Origin: Candidatus Curtissbacteria bacterium RIFCSPLOWO2_02_41_11
Lineage (GTDB): Bacteria; Patescibacteriota; Microgenomatia; Curtissbacterales; GWA2-41-24
Assembly: GCA_001775055.1 (NCBI GenBank)
Contig: MFBU01000002.1
Location: forward strand, 1-56,486
Length of the DNA stretch: 56,486 bases
Direction: 5' to 3'
The notes beneath the pieces were generated by a model, which was not told the origin of the DNA, did not search any database, and saw nothing but the letters and a program-made list of their open reading frames with translations. The first letter of the stretch is position 1, and every line of letters begins with the position of its first letter. Of this stretch, positions 38,947 through 47,772 are shown piece after piece. The translations under genes and the position numbers were made by a program.

Positions 38947-39018
38947 TAATGATTTCCGAACTGCAAATTGGGTAGAAATTATTAAATATCCAGAGTTAGT
39001 TTATCAGAAATCGTAGCA
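38947..39018 (+). pseudogene. Decayed copy 3 of the NWxEIIKYPE repeat
   Basis: Reads NDFRTANWVEIIKYPELVYQ, then KS and a TAG stop; a GTG at about 38932 could open a 26-codon frame (starting VKALANDFR), but there is no Shine-Dalgarno. It overlaps the 3' end of the HAD gene on the other strand by about 23 nt. Longest of the three copies, probably the C-terminus of a lost gene. Confidence 0.45.
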
Positions 39019-39592
39019 ATTTCTTTCTTAAATCACCAGAATTTGTAAATAATATAGTCTTCATACCCATCTTAGCTGCTGGTTGTAAAAACTGGGGAAT
39101 ATCATCAATGAATATTGCCTCGTTGGCTCTAACGCCAGCCTTTTGTAGTGCTATTCTGTAAATCTTTGGGTTTGGCTTCCTTACTCCTACTTCGTGCGAA
39201 AAGACCCCATCTTCAAACCATGAAATAAAATCATGTTCTTTATTGAGTTTTTCGACCCGTTCTTTAACATTATCTGACAAAAATAGTAATTTATACTTTT
39301 TTGAAAGTTCTTTAATTAAATCTTTGGTTTCCGTTATTAGTTCGTACTGGTTAATCCACTCTGTCTCTAATTTATCTGCATCCTCACTAATACCTAACTC
39401 ATTTAAAAATCTTTCCCAAAATTCATCTCTAGAGATTTTTGACTCTCGATACAAAGAACCTATTTCCCCGTGCATTACCGTATTTACTTTTTCTCTATTC
39501 AGATTGTAAGTTTTAATTAAGTATTTAATGAAGCTCTTTGTACCGTTGGTAAAGAGTACCCCACCCAAATCAAAAATAATTGCTTTGACCAT
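38996..39592 (-). CDS. HAD-superfamily hydrolase (subfamily IA)
   Basis: 198 aa from ATG 39592; an ATG three codons upstream overlaps the -10 box and is unlikely. HAD motifs: IIFDLGGVL (motif I), LLFLSDN (II), GVRKPNPKIY with the catalytic Lys (III) and AIFIDDIPQF (IV). The second motif I Asp is Gly, as in the YihX-like 'FDLGGVL' group, usually sugar- or nucleotide-phosphate phosphatases or epoxide-hydrolase-like domains. Substrate unknown. Confidence 0.88.
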   Translation of the reverse strand: MVKAIIFDLGGVLFTNGTKSFIKYLIKTYNLNREKVNTVMHGEIGSLYRESKISRDEFWERFLNELGISEDADKLETEWINQYELITETKDLIKELSKKYKLLFLSDNVKERVEKLNKEHDFISWFEDGVFSHEVGVRKPNPKIYRIALQKAGVRANEAIFIDDIPQFLQPAAKMGMKTILFTNSGDLRKKLLRFLIN

Positions 39593-39599
39593 ACAAATC

Positions 39600-39605
39600 A
39601 TTATA
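39600..39605 (-). promoter_or_regulatory. -10 box of the HAD gene
   Basis: TATAAT on the minus strand, 7 nt before ATG 39592. No good -35 is visible. It fixes the choice of the downstream ATG. Confidence 0.4.
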
Positions 39606-39776
39606 CCTAAAGTTCGAATTCACTTCGCGGTTGTTCTGTTTAATACAGTTTTTTGAGGCTAAAAATCCGGGTTCTGTATTAAAACTTCCCGTATAACAAA
39701 TCAATAAATGCTTTGGGTGAAATGATTGAACTATCTTGAAATTTTGCCAAAGAAAGAAGTGCTTTTTAATTTCCCA

Positions 39777-39804
39777 TTGACATAACTTTGCTTTTATCTA
39801 GAAT
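39777..39804 (+). promoter_or_regulatory. Predicted promoter of the phosphate transport pair
   Basis: Perfect -35 TTGACA (39777-39782), 16-nt spacer, -10 TAGAAT (39799-39804), about 23 nt before the ATG at 39828. No Pho box recognised. Confidence 0.6.
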
Positions 39805-39827
39805 AGAAGTAAGAACAATTTATAAAA

Positions 39828-40460
39828 ATGAGAAGCATCAGAGGACTTCTTTTTCCGCAAGAAGGAATTTTTTTCGAACTTTTGGAAAGTGAAAGCAAAA
39901 ATGTTTTAAAAGGGGCCCAACTGCTTTCGCAAATGGCTACGAAATTTGACAACAACACTAACTTGATACGCAAAAAGATTAAACAGCTTGAACTTGAAGG
40001 AGATAAAATCGTTGCCGAAATCCACCAGCGGCTCAACTCCTCATTTATTACCCCAATTGACCATGAAGATATCGCCAACTTGGCCAATACTTACGACGAT
40101 GTCATTGACGGAATTTATACTTTTGTCAACAGACTGCATATTTACAATATCAAAAAAATAGATGGTGTAATTAAGTCTTTTGCAAAACTGGTCCTTTTAA
40201 CCTGTCAGGAAATTGACAAAGCATTTATTTCAATGAAAAAACTTTCCCAAACGGAAATGGACGCCCGAAGCGATAATGTCAAAAAACTTGAACGAGAAGC
40301 TGATGATCTTTTAGATCATTCAACTGCCGCCTTATTCAAGAATAAAAATTTTGTGGCCATCTTAAAGTATAAAGAGCTTTACGAAATTCTGGAAGGTACT
40401 ACCGATAAATGCATGGATGTGGTTGATATTTTACGCGGTGTTGTTTTAAAACATTCATAG
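39828..40460 (+). CDS. PhoU-like DUF47 protein, Pit accessory
   Basis: 210 aa, all helical. DUF47/YkaA pattern: LFPQEGIFFELLESES (residues ~9-24), ELEGDKIVAEIHQRLNSSFI, TPIDHEDIANLANTYDDVID and ADDLLDHSTAALFKN. It lies directly upstream of the Pit transporter with a 1-nt overlap (TAGTG), the standard arrangement in which DUF47 proteins accompany and probably regulate Pit-type phosphate carriers. Confidence 0.9.
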   Translation: MRSIRGLLFPQEGIFFELLESESKNVLKGAQLLSQMATKFDNNTNLIRKKIKQLELEGDKIVAEIHQRLNSSFITPIDHEDIANLANTYDDVIDGIYTFVNRLHIYNIKKIDGVIKSFAKLVLLTCQEIDKAFISMKKLSQTEMDARSDNVKKLEREADDLLDHSTAALFKNKNFVAILKYKELYEILEGTTDKCMDVVDILRGVVLKHS

Positions 40461-41467
40461 TGGATTTTACTCTTTTCTCGCTAATCTTTATTATATTTCT
40501 GGCTTTTATCTTTGATTTTATAAACGGTTTTCATGATGCCGCCAATGCCATCGCCACCGTAGTTTCCACCCGTGTTCTTTCCCCCAGAAACGCCGTTGCT
40601 ATGGCTGCTTTTTTTAATTTTATAGCATTTTTAGTCTTTGGTGTGGCGGTTGCCACCACCATTGCCAAAGGCATTGTTGAGCCAACTTCGGTTACCCAAG
40701 AAGTAATTTTTGCGGCATTAATCGGTGCCATCGCCTGGGACTTAATTACCTGGTGGCAGGGGCTACCGACCTCCTCATCTCATGCCCTAATTGGCGGCTT
40801 TGTCGGAGCAGCTGTCACTAAATCCGGGCTAACGGTTTTAATTTTACCCGGACTTCAAAAAATTATAGTCTTTATGTTAATTTCACCAGTTGTCGGCTTT
40901 ATCCTGGCATTCATCTTGATGAGTTTGACCACGAGACTGCTTTTTAAAGTACCGGCGCCGAAAATTAACTGGGCTTTTAGAAAATTGCAATTAGTTTCAT
41001 CTGGATTTTATGCACTTTCCCACGGCACCAATGATGCCCAAAAAACCATGGGTATTGTAGCTATCTTGCTTTTTTCCAAAGGTTATCTGGGTGATAAACT
41101 CTATATACCGCTCTGGGTTGTCTTAATGGCCCATTTGGCAATTGCCTTAGGAACTTTAGCCGGCGGCTGGAAAATTGTCAGAACCATGGGCAAAAGAGTC
41201 ACCCACTTAAAGCCTGTTCATGGATTCAGTGCCGAAACTGCCGGAGGCATGGTTTTATTTTTTTCGGCATCGCTTGGGGTTCCGGTTTCCACAACTCATG
41301 CCATCTCCGGCTCGATTTTGGGAGTCGGCACATCACTTCGGGCAACGGCAGTCCGCTGGATTCTGGCAAGAAGAATAGTCTGGGCTTGGATTTTAACCAT
41401 TCCGGCCAGTGCAACAATTGCCGCACTTACCTATTATTTAGTTTATTTAATTTCAAAAATCTATTAA
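40460..41467 (+). CDS. pit: Pit-type inorganic phosphate transporter
   Basis: 335 aa with ~10 TM helices and GTG start. Both PiT signature repeats are present: FINGFHDAANAIATVVSTRV (residues ~17-36) and ALSHGTNDAQKTMGIVAI (~187-204). The large cytoplasmic loop of longer PiT proteins is absent. It imports phosphate with protons or metal ions. Ends 4 nt inside the convergent nuclease gene. Confidence 0.93.
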   Translation: MDFTLFSLIFIIFLAFIFDFINGFHDAANAIATVVSTRVLSPRNAVAMAAFFNFIAFLVFGVAVATTIAKGIVEPTSVTQEVIFAALIGAIAWDLITWWQGLPTSSSHALIGGFVGAAVTKSGLTVLILPGLQKIIVFMLISPVVGFILAFILMSLTTRLLFKVPAPKINWAFRKLQLVSSGFYALSHGTNDAQKTMGIVAILLFSKGYLGDKLYIPLWVVLMAHLAIALGTLAGGWKIVRTMGKRVTHLKPVHGFSAETAGGMVLFFSASLGVPVSTTHAISGSILGVGTSLRATAVRWILARRIVWAWILTIPASATIAALTYYLVYLISKIY

Positions 41468-42147
41468 TCTTCGATCAACTTAAGGTTTCTTGGTGCAAGT
41501 TCCTCGCTTATCTTGTCGTACCAGGCACAAAAATCACAATCAGAACTTGCCTTCGGAATTCTCCCTTCCAAAATCTCAATTGCCCTGGCAATTCTTTTGA
41601 CGGTTCTGTCAGGATCGCCCTTAAGCTTGACCAGATGAACAACCATCGGAAATCCCCTATGTAAATATTTACCCAAATCGGGATAAACATAGATTAAGTA
41701 GCCAATATCGGCAACATTTTGTTTTTTTTGCGAAAGTAGATAAATATAGGCATCAATTTGCGCCTGATATGCAGCCAAAGTCTCTTTTTCTCGGGGATCG
41801 GAACTTGACGTTTTAAAATCGATTGGGACCAACTGATTTTGATCGTCTACCAAACATTCATCAAGTTTTCCCCAAAAGCCGTATTTTGCGTCAATGGTCA
41901 CGAAATATTTTTCTTGAAATGGATCTTGCAAACGCCCTTGAAGTTTGCCCTCAACCATCGGCGGCAGATCCGGGCGGTACATATTAAAATAATTTTTCAA
42001 AACCGTATCGAATCGGTTAGCAAGGCGCGACACAATACCTTCCGGCTGTCTTATCTTTCGGCGGTAAGAAAGCCAAAAACAGCGCGGACATCTTTCCAAA
42101 CTCTCAACACCGGTGTGCGATAACCAAACCCGGCCGTCCTTTGCCAT
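41464..42147 (-). CDS. Cas4/RecB-like PD-(D/E)XK nuclease with four cysteines
   Basis: 227 aa. Catalytic residues appear as Asp96 (GKLDECL) and Asp110-Phe-Lys112 (VPIDFKTSS), followed by the Gln/Tyr motif AAYQAQIDAYIYLL (motif QxxxY, ~125-138). Cys20, Cys23, Cys204 and Cys207 (LERCPRCFWL, SDCDFCAWY) flank the nuclease core as in iron-sulfur Cas4/AddB-type exonucleases. No CRISPR array or cas gene is in the window, so a repair role is likelier. Confidence 0.87.
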   Translation of the reverse strand: MAKDGRVWLSHTGVESLERCPRCFWLSYRRKIRQPEGIVSRLANRFDTVLKNYFNMYRPDLPPMVEGKLQGRLQDPFQEKYFVTIDAKYGFWGKLDECLVDDQNQLVPIDFKTSSSDPREKETLAAYQAQIDAYIYLLSQKKQNVADIGYLIYVYPDLGKYLHRGFPMVVHLVKLKGDPDRTVKRIARAIEILEGRIPKASSDCDFCAWYDKISEELAPRNLKLIED

Positions 42148-42188
42148 GTGGCCAGTTTAATTGCCGTCTTCTTATTCTGTCAAGGAAA

Positions 42189-43235
42189 TTATTGATTCTT
42201 ATTAAATTGCTTTTTGTAAAAATCTATATTGCGACTAACAACCGTAGACCATGAACCTTTGGCAAAATTGTGATCCTCGCCCCCATAAGTAAAATATTCG
42301 ATCTCTTTGCCCAATTTTTTTAATGTTTCATAAAGTTGGTCGGACCACTTAACGGGAACTGCCTCATCCGCTCCTCCCTGGTGCAGCTCTATTGGTGCCT
42401 TAATCCTGTCATAATAATTGGTTAGCGAATATTTTTCTGCGTCATAATCTTTTTCAAAATCGGCAACGACACGCCTAAGCATCTTCCCACGGTCATCAAA
42501 ATCATCAGTATAATAAAGGATAGAATATGGGAACGGTTTGGAAACCGGCGCCCAAAGAACAGTCGGATAACTTTTACTGCTAATTTCCAAAATGGTCAGG
42601 GCAATCTGGCCGCCGTTGCTATGTCCCCAAATTCCAACTTTGCCAATGTCTGCCGTAACACCGCCCTCTTTCCCTAATGCCTGATTTAAATTAGCAAGAG
42701 ACTCTAATAAAGTCATGGAAGCAATATAAGTTTGAAAACGTTCTTCCATGGGATTTTCAGAAGGCATATCCGATTTGCCATAACCTAAAAAATCGGGGGC
42801 CAGGGTGATAAAACCATTTTTGGCGAAAAATTGGCCGGCACGGACACTACCGGCACCGGTTTGATAATTTTCTTTGTCAATATAACCTCTAAACATCACA
42901 ATCACCGAATACACCCCTTCAGCCTTAGGAATATTGATAAGACCACTGACTTTCTTAGCTTGTCCTGAGGCTATCGAAGGATCAACATAGAAATAGAAAA
43001 GTCGGGAGGTAAAATCTGCTGTTTCTTCAAGAATTTCTGAAAGAATTATTTGACTGGCAGCAAACTGGGTTTTCGACAAAGCCTCAATGGTGTATTTAGC
43101 CAAGGGTTTTGGCTTTTCTTCTTGTTGATCTTTAAAAGCAGGGGTTAGGAAATTTGCGCCTGATTTGAATTTTGCAAAATACAATGCTGCTGCAACTGGC
43201 AAAATAATAACTAAAACAATCAGCAATTTTTTCAT
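42189..43235 (-). CDS. Exported alpha/beta hydrolase (prolyl oligopeptidase-like)
   Basis: 348 aa. N-terminal TM/signal anchor (LLIVLVIILPVAAALYF). Alpha/beta-hydrolase core: SVIVMFRGYID, LAPDFLGYGKSD, nucleophile elbow IWGHSNGGQ with Ser206, an Asp in QGGADEAVPVK and a His in YGGEDHNF. Probable peptidase or esterase acting outside the membrane. Monocistronic, divergent from the DUF4349 gene. Confidence 0.87.
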   Translation of the reverse strand: MKKLLIVLVIILPVAAALYFAKFKSGANFLTPAFKDQQEEKPKPLAKYTIEALSKTQFAASQIILSEILEETADFTSRLFYFYVDPSIASGQAKKVSGLINIPKAEGVYSVIVMFRGYIDKENYQTGAGSVRAGQFFAKNGFITLAPDFLGYGKSDMPSENPMEERFQTYIASMTLLESLANLNQALGKEGGVTADIGKVGIWGHSNGGQIALTILEISSKSYPTVLWAPVSKPFPYSILYYTDDFDDRGKMLRRVVADFEKDYDAEKYSLTNYYDRIKAPIELHQGGADEAVPVKWSDQLYETLKKLGKEIEYFTYGGEDHNFAKGSWSTVVSRNIDFYKKQFNKNQ

Positions 43236-43293
43236 TGACTTTGGGACTGGATTAAACCTTTTACCAATTATATAATGGATTTATAACTTATTA

Positions 43294-44205
43294 ATGCCAA
43301 TTATTAATTGGGCAAAGACCCATAAATTAATAGTCGCCCTTTTTTTGGTAATTGCCTTCCTGCTATTTAGAAATAATATCGTATTGCCTCAAACTTCAAG
43401 TCGCAATTTACCACCAGCAAAAAATTTTACTGGAACTGGCGATCTGTCTGAAATTAGTCCAAGATCACTCTCAACTGCTCCCCAAGAAGAAATTTCCAAG
43501 GTAAGCGAATCCAAAGATCGAATTGTCATTCAAACCTCCAACCTCTCGCTTTTAGTTGGCGATGTGCGTAAAGTCGGCGACGAAATCATCTCGTATGCCA
43601 AAAGCATCAGCGGCTTTATGGTCACAACATCCTATACCAAACCCGACGTTTCACCGTTTGCTACCATCACCGTCAGAGTTCCCACCGAAAAACTCGACGA
43701 GGCCCTTGCCCATTTTCGCCAACTTGCGATTAAAGTCACATCAGAAAATCTTGTCGGCACCGATGTCACCGAAGAATATACTGATATTGAAGCCCGCCTT
43801 GATACTTTGCAGAAAACCAAAACCAAATTTGAAGGAATTTTGGAGAAAGCCCAAAGCGTTTCGGATATCCTTGAAGTTCAGCGTGAACTTATTAACTTGC
43901 AGGAACAAATCGATTCGCTAAAAGGCCAAAAAGAGGCCCTGGAAAAAGGTGCGAATTTAACCAAAATCACCCTTTATCTTTCAACAGATGAGCTGGCTTT
44001 GCCCTACACGCCAGACAAGGTATTTAGGCCCAATGTTATCTTCAAAAGCGCTGTCCGTAGCTTAATTAACACCTTGCAGGCTATTGGCGGTATTCTGATC
44101 TGGGTTGGAGTTTTCGCTGTTATCTGGGTTCCGCTTCTTATAATTTATCTTCTCTACAAACGCGCAAGAGGAAAAAGGTCAAAAGCACAATCTGGGCCTT
44201 CTTAA
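43294..44205 (+). CDS. DUF4349-type membrane protein
   Basis: 303 aa. TM helix at ~12-28, then an exported domain with IVIQTSNLSLLVGDVRKVGD, TSYTKPDVSPFATITVRVP, a long coiled coil (~165-215, LQKTKTKFEGILEKAQS, DILEVQRELINLQEQIDSLK) and a second TM near 265-288 followed by a basic tail. This layout is that of DUF4349 proteins, of unknown role. A TATAAC -10 sequence lies 6 nt before the ATG. Confidence 0.85.
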   Translation: MPIINWAKTHKLIVALFLVIAFLLFRNNIVLPQTSSRNLPPAKNFTGTGDLSEISPRSLSTAPQEEISKVSESKDRIVIQTSNLSLLVGDVRKVGDEIISYAKSISGFMVTTSYTKPDVSPFATITVRVPTEKLDEALAHFRQLAIKVTSENLVGTDVTEEYTDIEARLDTLQKTKTKFEGILEKAQSVSDILEVQRELINLQEQIDSLKGQKEALEKGANLTKITLYLSTDELALPYTPDKVFRPNVIFKSAVRSLINTLQAIGGILIWVGVFAVIWVPLLIIYLLYKRARGKRSKAQSGPS

Positions 44206-44208
44206 TTC

Positions 44209-44703
44209 TCACCTTGTAACTAAATTACCATTTGCGTCAAGACACTCTGGCACCATGTCAGTGGGGAAATCATAAGGGGCAATTTGGGTACAGGTTGGAG
44301 TCGCCTGTCCGTCGTAAACAATTACCCAGCCGCTTTCTGTTTTGACTGCCAGAAAGTAACCGCCGCCGACCTCTGAAGTCTTTTCTTTTACATTGCCTTT
44401 TGCATGCTTGGCATCCTTTTTGGTAACTTGAACATCCAAATTAGTTTCAGATACTCCCAATTTGGCAGCCAGCGCTGCGGCAATTGCTTTGGCATCATCT
44501 TCCGAAAATTGAGGGGTTGGGGTTGGAGACGGTGTCGGAGAAGCTATAGATTGCTCAACTACAACGGTGGTCGCAACCGGAGAAGTTGTAGCAGTTGAGG
44601 TGATCTGATTAACTTTTTGGGTTTTTGCGGCAAAATAGACAAACAAACCAATAATAACCGCACCCAAAATAATGGCCAAAGGAATCTTATATTTATCTAT
44701 CAC
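44209..44703 (-). CDS. Membrane-anchored protein with Pro/Thr/Ser spacer (164 aa)
   Basis: TM anchor at ~7-26 (PLAIILGAVIIGLFVYFA), then a Thr/Pro/Ser spacer (SPTPSPTPTP) and an exported domain of ~95 residues with SEDDAKAIAAALAAKLG, GWVIVYDGQATPTCTQIAPY and two Cys near the end (PTC, PEC). Small exported domains of this kind are common in this lineage. Function unknown. Convergent with the DUF4349 gene, 3 nt apart. Confidence 0.72.
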   Translation of the reverse strand: MIDKYKIPLAIILGAVIIGLFVYFAAKTQKVNQITSTATTSPVATTVVVEQSIASPTPSPTPTPQFSEDDAKAIAAALAAKLGVSETNLDVQVTKKDAKHAKGNVKEKTSEVGGGYFLAVKTESGWVIVYDGQATPTCTQIAPYDFPTDMVPECLDANGNLVTR

Positions 44704-44795
44704 TGCCCCAAAGTCTAGTCCAAACCGCCAAAACTGTCAATTTTTGTTTAAGGCAGTATAAAAGAATAAAACAATGATTAGGGAAAGGTTTTGTT

Positions 44796-45242
44796 TTAGA
44801 AGGAACTGGCGGTCTGCAATTGGGCAAGTTTGTGGGCGGTTCTGACTATCCTAGCCACTCGGAAATAGTCAGTTAATAGTCCATCGGCGAGCTCTAAATC
44901 TAGTGGGTCTTCTGCATCAAATTTGGCTTTTTGGGCAATCAGCAACAGATTTAGGGAAGTCCTTTCCAAATCACTATAATTAACAGATCTTCTAATATAA
45001 TCATTGGGATCTGCCTCTTTCCAAACGGCAAACAAGCGGTTTAAATTTTGCGCTTTCGAGTCAAGATCATCAACCGGCTCTTTCGCAATCCCGCTGGTTA
45101 AAAAATCCAAGATGAGTTCCTCTCTTCTTTCCTTAAAATCAAACGGCGTCTCTGTTACTTGGGGAAAAGAGGGTCGATCAAATTGAATCAGGCGAAGATG
45201 TCGGTGTCTGGTGGTATTAACTCCCTTATCTCTTTCTCCCAC
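44796..45242 (-). CDS. Hypothetical protein (148 aa)
   Basis: GTG start. Basic N-terminus (TTRHRHLRLIQFDRPSFP) and a helical, Leu/Asp-rich body (LERTSLNLLLIAQKAKFDAE). No TM or known motif. An intact frame in a region with no alternative gene, but no clear promoter or Shine-Dalgarno is seen. Confidence 0.55.
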   Translation of the reverse strand: MGERDKGVNTTRHRHLRLIQFDRPSFPQVTETPFDFKERREELILDFLTSGIAKEPVDDLDSKAQNLNRLFAVWKEADPNDYIRRSVNYSDLERTSLNLLLIAQKAKFDAEDPLDLELADGLLTDYFRVARIVRTAHKLAQLQTASSF

Positions 45243-45369
45243 AGATTAATTTAACCCTCAATTCCATCTTAGCCACCAAAAAAATTTAATTACAAGCCCC
45301 CATTTTAAGCTAGATTGCCTTCTTGATTTTAGATCGCCGATCGGTTAGGCTTATCAGAACTTTTTGAAT

Positions 45370-45777
45370 ATGCCAGCAAAAACAGCAAAAGCCAAACCAG
45401 TTAAGCCAAATGGCCCAAAAGGGTCAATTTTCCAAAAGATCAATCAATCTTTGGCAATAATTTTTTACCTTATGTGGATTGTCATTGGCCTGTTTTTCAT
45501 GCTTTTGATCATTGCAAATATCCACCAAGGGGTATTTAGACAATTATTCGCTCCCCCGCAGCAAGCCCCGCCGCAAGTGCAGACACCGACCGAAACAACA
45601 CTGTCGGGCATCGGCAAAGTCAATATCGAATGTATACAGTCGGCCTTAAGTAATGAAGTAATCGGCAAGATTATCCAGGAAGAGAATACTACTTTCTTAA
45701 CCGATGAGGAAAAAGCCAAACTTGAACCCTGTATTGTCGAAAAAGAAGCAACCCCCGCCCCCTCACCTTCACCGTAA
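45370..45777 (+). CDS. Hypothetical single-TM protein (135 aa)
   Basis: ATG 45370 preferred over an in-frame TTG at 45364. A Lys/Pro-rich N-terminus (residues 1-30) precedes one TM helix (~35-58, FYLMWIVIGLFFMLLIIAN). The outer part has IGKVNIECIQSALSNEVIGK and ends in Pro/Ser (PAPSPSP), with two Cys. Function unknown. Confidence 0.65.
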   Translation: MPAKTAKAKPVKPNGPKGSIFQKINQSLAIIFYLMWIVIGLFFMLLIIANIHQGVFRQLFAPPQQAPPQVQTPTETTLSGIGKVNIECIQSALSNEVIGKIIQEENTTFLTDEEKAKLEPCIVEKEATPAPSPSP

Positions 45778-45810
45778 AACCCTGAGCTAAAAAAGTTATG
45801 GATTTTTAGG

Positions 45811-46548
45811 TTACCCCGACTTTTCTCTAATGATGGCAATTTCTCTAGGTGCCTTGATTACGGATACTAGCTGACGACCGTATTGGGGATCTTTCATAAA
45901 TTTGAAACGGAGGTCTTGGTTAACAACTGAGCAAATAGTGTCAATGCGGACGACGACAATCTTAGTCGATGATTCTCTGCCAGCAATTACTTGTGACAAA
46001 GCCAAACGAGCAAAAGTTTCATTCCAGGTTAACAAGCGCAATCGCATAAAATTACCATTTTTAACATCACCAATTAACAAGGCGCCAAGTTTTTTAACTG
46101 CTAAGACCAAACCGCCAAATCTATCTTTTGACTGCTCAACTATTTGGGGGAATTCTTGATGACGACTAATCAACTCTTCCCTCAGTATCGGTAAATCTCT
46201 AGGAGCATCGATATTAAAGTAAATTCTTTGAAACGGATAAGGCCCTTGCGCCCGCACATGAGCATCAAGATTGATTTCTATACCATTAAGATGATAAGCC
46301 TTAAGAAACATTAAAGTCTGAAGCCGTGGCGGTTTCTCAAGATGGTCGGCAACTTCTGATACGACAAGATTAAACTGCCACTTATTCCAGCGAATCGGCC
46401 GAAATCTCAAGAATTCGCCTCTTGCAAAATCACCGGCAATAAAAGATTCGCAGCCACTGATAACCAGATGCAACCCAGAAATTGGTTGTTCGATTTCGAT
46501 AAAAGTAAGACGGCCTGGCACTTCGCCGGTTCTATCTCTTTCAGACAT
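45811..46548 (-). CDS. Hypothetical protein (245 aa), second of a pair
   Basis: Overlaps the end of the upstream gene by 8 nt. Strand-rich soluble protein containing two similar halves: GDFARGEFLRFRPIRWNKWQ (~39-58) and GDVKNGNFMRLRLLTWNETF (~159-178), each followed by a helix with 'LVVSEV' or 'LALSQV'. This suggests an internal duplication of a ~115-residue unit ending in 'RxL VSVIKAPREIAIIRE' or 'FNIDAPRDLPILRE'. Family not recognised. Confidence 0.65.
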   Translation of the reverse strand: MSERDRTGEVPGRLTFIEIEQPISGLHLVISGCESFIAGDFARGEFLRFRPIRWNKWQFNLVVSEVADHLEKPPRLQTLMFLKAYHLNGIEINLDAHVRAQGPYPFQRIYFNIDAPRDLPILREELISRHQEFPQIVEQSKDRFGGLVLAVKKLGALLIGDVKNGNFMRLRLLTWNETFARLALSQVIAGRESSTKIVVVRIDTICSVVNQDLRFKFMKDPQYGRQLVSVIKAPREIAIIREKSG

Positions 46549-47062
46549 TATCTTCTTTCATCTCAAAAGCTGCACCAATAATTTGCGAAGCATTTGCCCA
46601 GAAGTCGACATTTTTTCGGTGTTGATGCGCATCAGAGCTCTCTGGCACTGCACGGCCAAAACTTGCCAGGGCAAGCTTAAATCTTTCCTTGGCATGTTGG
46701 GCAAGGTTTTCCAATGTAAGACAAGCTACCATTCGTCTGGCCTCCATTACGGTTATCTTCAATGGCTCGCAAAGTCCCTCCGGATATTCTTTATAATATA
46801 AAAATTGATCTCTAAAATCTCTAGCCAATTGACTGGGTTCACCGACATCCCTAAAACGCTCATTAATTGATTTATCAGGATCAGACCGCACTAACTGGCC
46901 AAAATATACTTCAAGATATTTGGCTTCATACGAATTAACTAGTTCTCCTCGGCGAACTGTTACCCCAGATTCCACTCTAGCATCTTGTAATATTGCCATT
47001 GCTGCTTCAACGACTTCATCTGAACTAGATAAACCCGATTCTCGATCCCTAAATAACGACAT
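46541..47062 (-). CDS. Hypothetical protein (173 aa), first of a pair
   Basis: Helical soluble protein with EAAMAILQDARVESGVTVRR and MVACLTLENLAQHAKERFKL. No known motif. A -10 box TATAAT 8 nt upstream points to a leaderless transcript. It is coupled to the 45811 gene, so the two proteins probably act together. Confidence 0.62.
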   Translation of the reverse strand: MSLFRDRESGLSSSDEVVEAAMAILQDARVESGVTVRRGELVNSYEAKYLEVYFGQLVRSDPDKSINERFRDVGEPSQLARDFRDQFLYYKEYPEGLCEPLKITVMEARRMVACLTLENLAQHAKERFKLALASFGRAVPESSDAHQHRKNVDFWANASQIIGAAFEMKEDNV

Positions 47063-47070
47063 AGGGCAAG

Positions 47071-47076
47071 ATTATA
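47071..47076 (-). promoter_or_regulatory. -10 box of the 46541-45811 gene pair
   Basis: TATAAT on the minus strand ending 8 nt before ATG 47062; -35 not clear. Confidence 0.4.
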
Positions 47077-47173
47077 CAAGATCTCAGCCGGATTTTCCCC
47101 TCTTGCACTAAAGTGTTATAATTGCCCCACATCAAAATCTGCCGCAAAACTGCCCACTTAAGATAATTTTTAA

Positions 47174-47707
47174 ATGAGAAATAATTTAAGTTTTGTAGTC
47201 GGCGCAGTTGTTCTGATTATCTTTTTTGCCTTAGTTGCCTTTGCCGCCTCCAAATTTTATCAAAGGCAAAGCGAGAAAAAGCTTTCGCCTTCGCCTAGAC
47301 CAAGTCCTGTCAGCGGTTTTCCGACTGCCTCGCCAAGCCCAGAGACACTCGGTCAGGCTAATGTTCCGGCTGCCCAACCTGAATCCGGCAGTAATACTCT
47401 AGAGGAAAAGAATATTCGAATCTTTATAGAAAACCCTGCTCCTTCAAGTTTAATTTCCTCACCCCTTAAAATAAGCGGTTTGACAAATTTAACCTCAGGA
47501 ATAATTATGGCTCAAGTCAAAGATGCAAATGGCCAACTTTTAGGACAAAACCAAACCAGTGCTTGTACTACTTCAGATTCCTGCAGTTTCCAAACAGAGA
47601 TTGTCCTTGTCAGCCCTCAGACTCAAAGCGGTCTTGTCGAGGTCTTCAATTTGACAGAAGACAACTCAGAAGCTTATCGACAAAGCACCAGTGTCCGCTT
47701 TTGGTAA
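47174..47707 (+). CDS. Anchored Gmad2-type Ig-like domain protein
   Basis: 177 aa: TM anchor (~5-26, FVVGAVVLIIFFALVAFAAS), Pro/Ser spacer (SPSPRPSPVSGFPTASPSP) and an exported beta-sandwich from ~75: NIRIFIENPAPSSLISSPLK, then ANGQLLGQNQTSACTTSDSC and VEVFNLTEDNSEA. This matches the Gmad2 (bacterial spore germination/Ig-like) domain. Role unknown, perhaps cell-surface adhesion. Confidence 0.75.
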   Translation: MRNNLSFVVGAVVLIIFFALVAFAASKFYQRQSEKKLSPSPRPSPVSGFPTASPSPETLGQANVPAAQPESGSNTLEEKNIRIFIENPAPSSLISSPLKISGLTNLTSGIIMAQVKDANGQLLGQNQTSACTTSDSCSFQTEIVLVSPQTQSGLVEVFNLTEDNSEAYRQSTSVRFW

Positions 47708-47772
47708 AAATCCCCAAGCGAATTTCATCTTAAATAATATGATAAACTAAATAACGACTAAACGGTTATTTT

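Noticed and set aside
41464-42147. Evidence for a CRISPR system from the Cas4-like nuclease
   Set aside because: No direct-repeat array and no other cas gene is present in the window; a stand-alone RecB/Cas4-like repair nuclease is the simpler reading.
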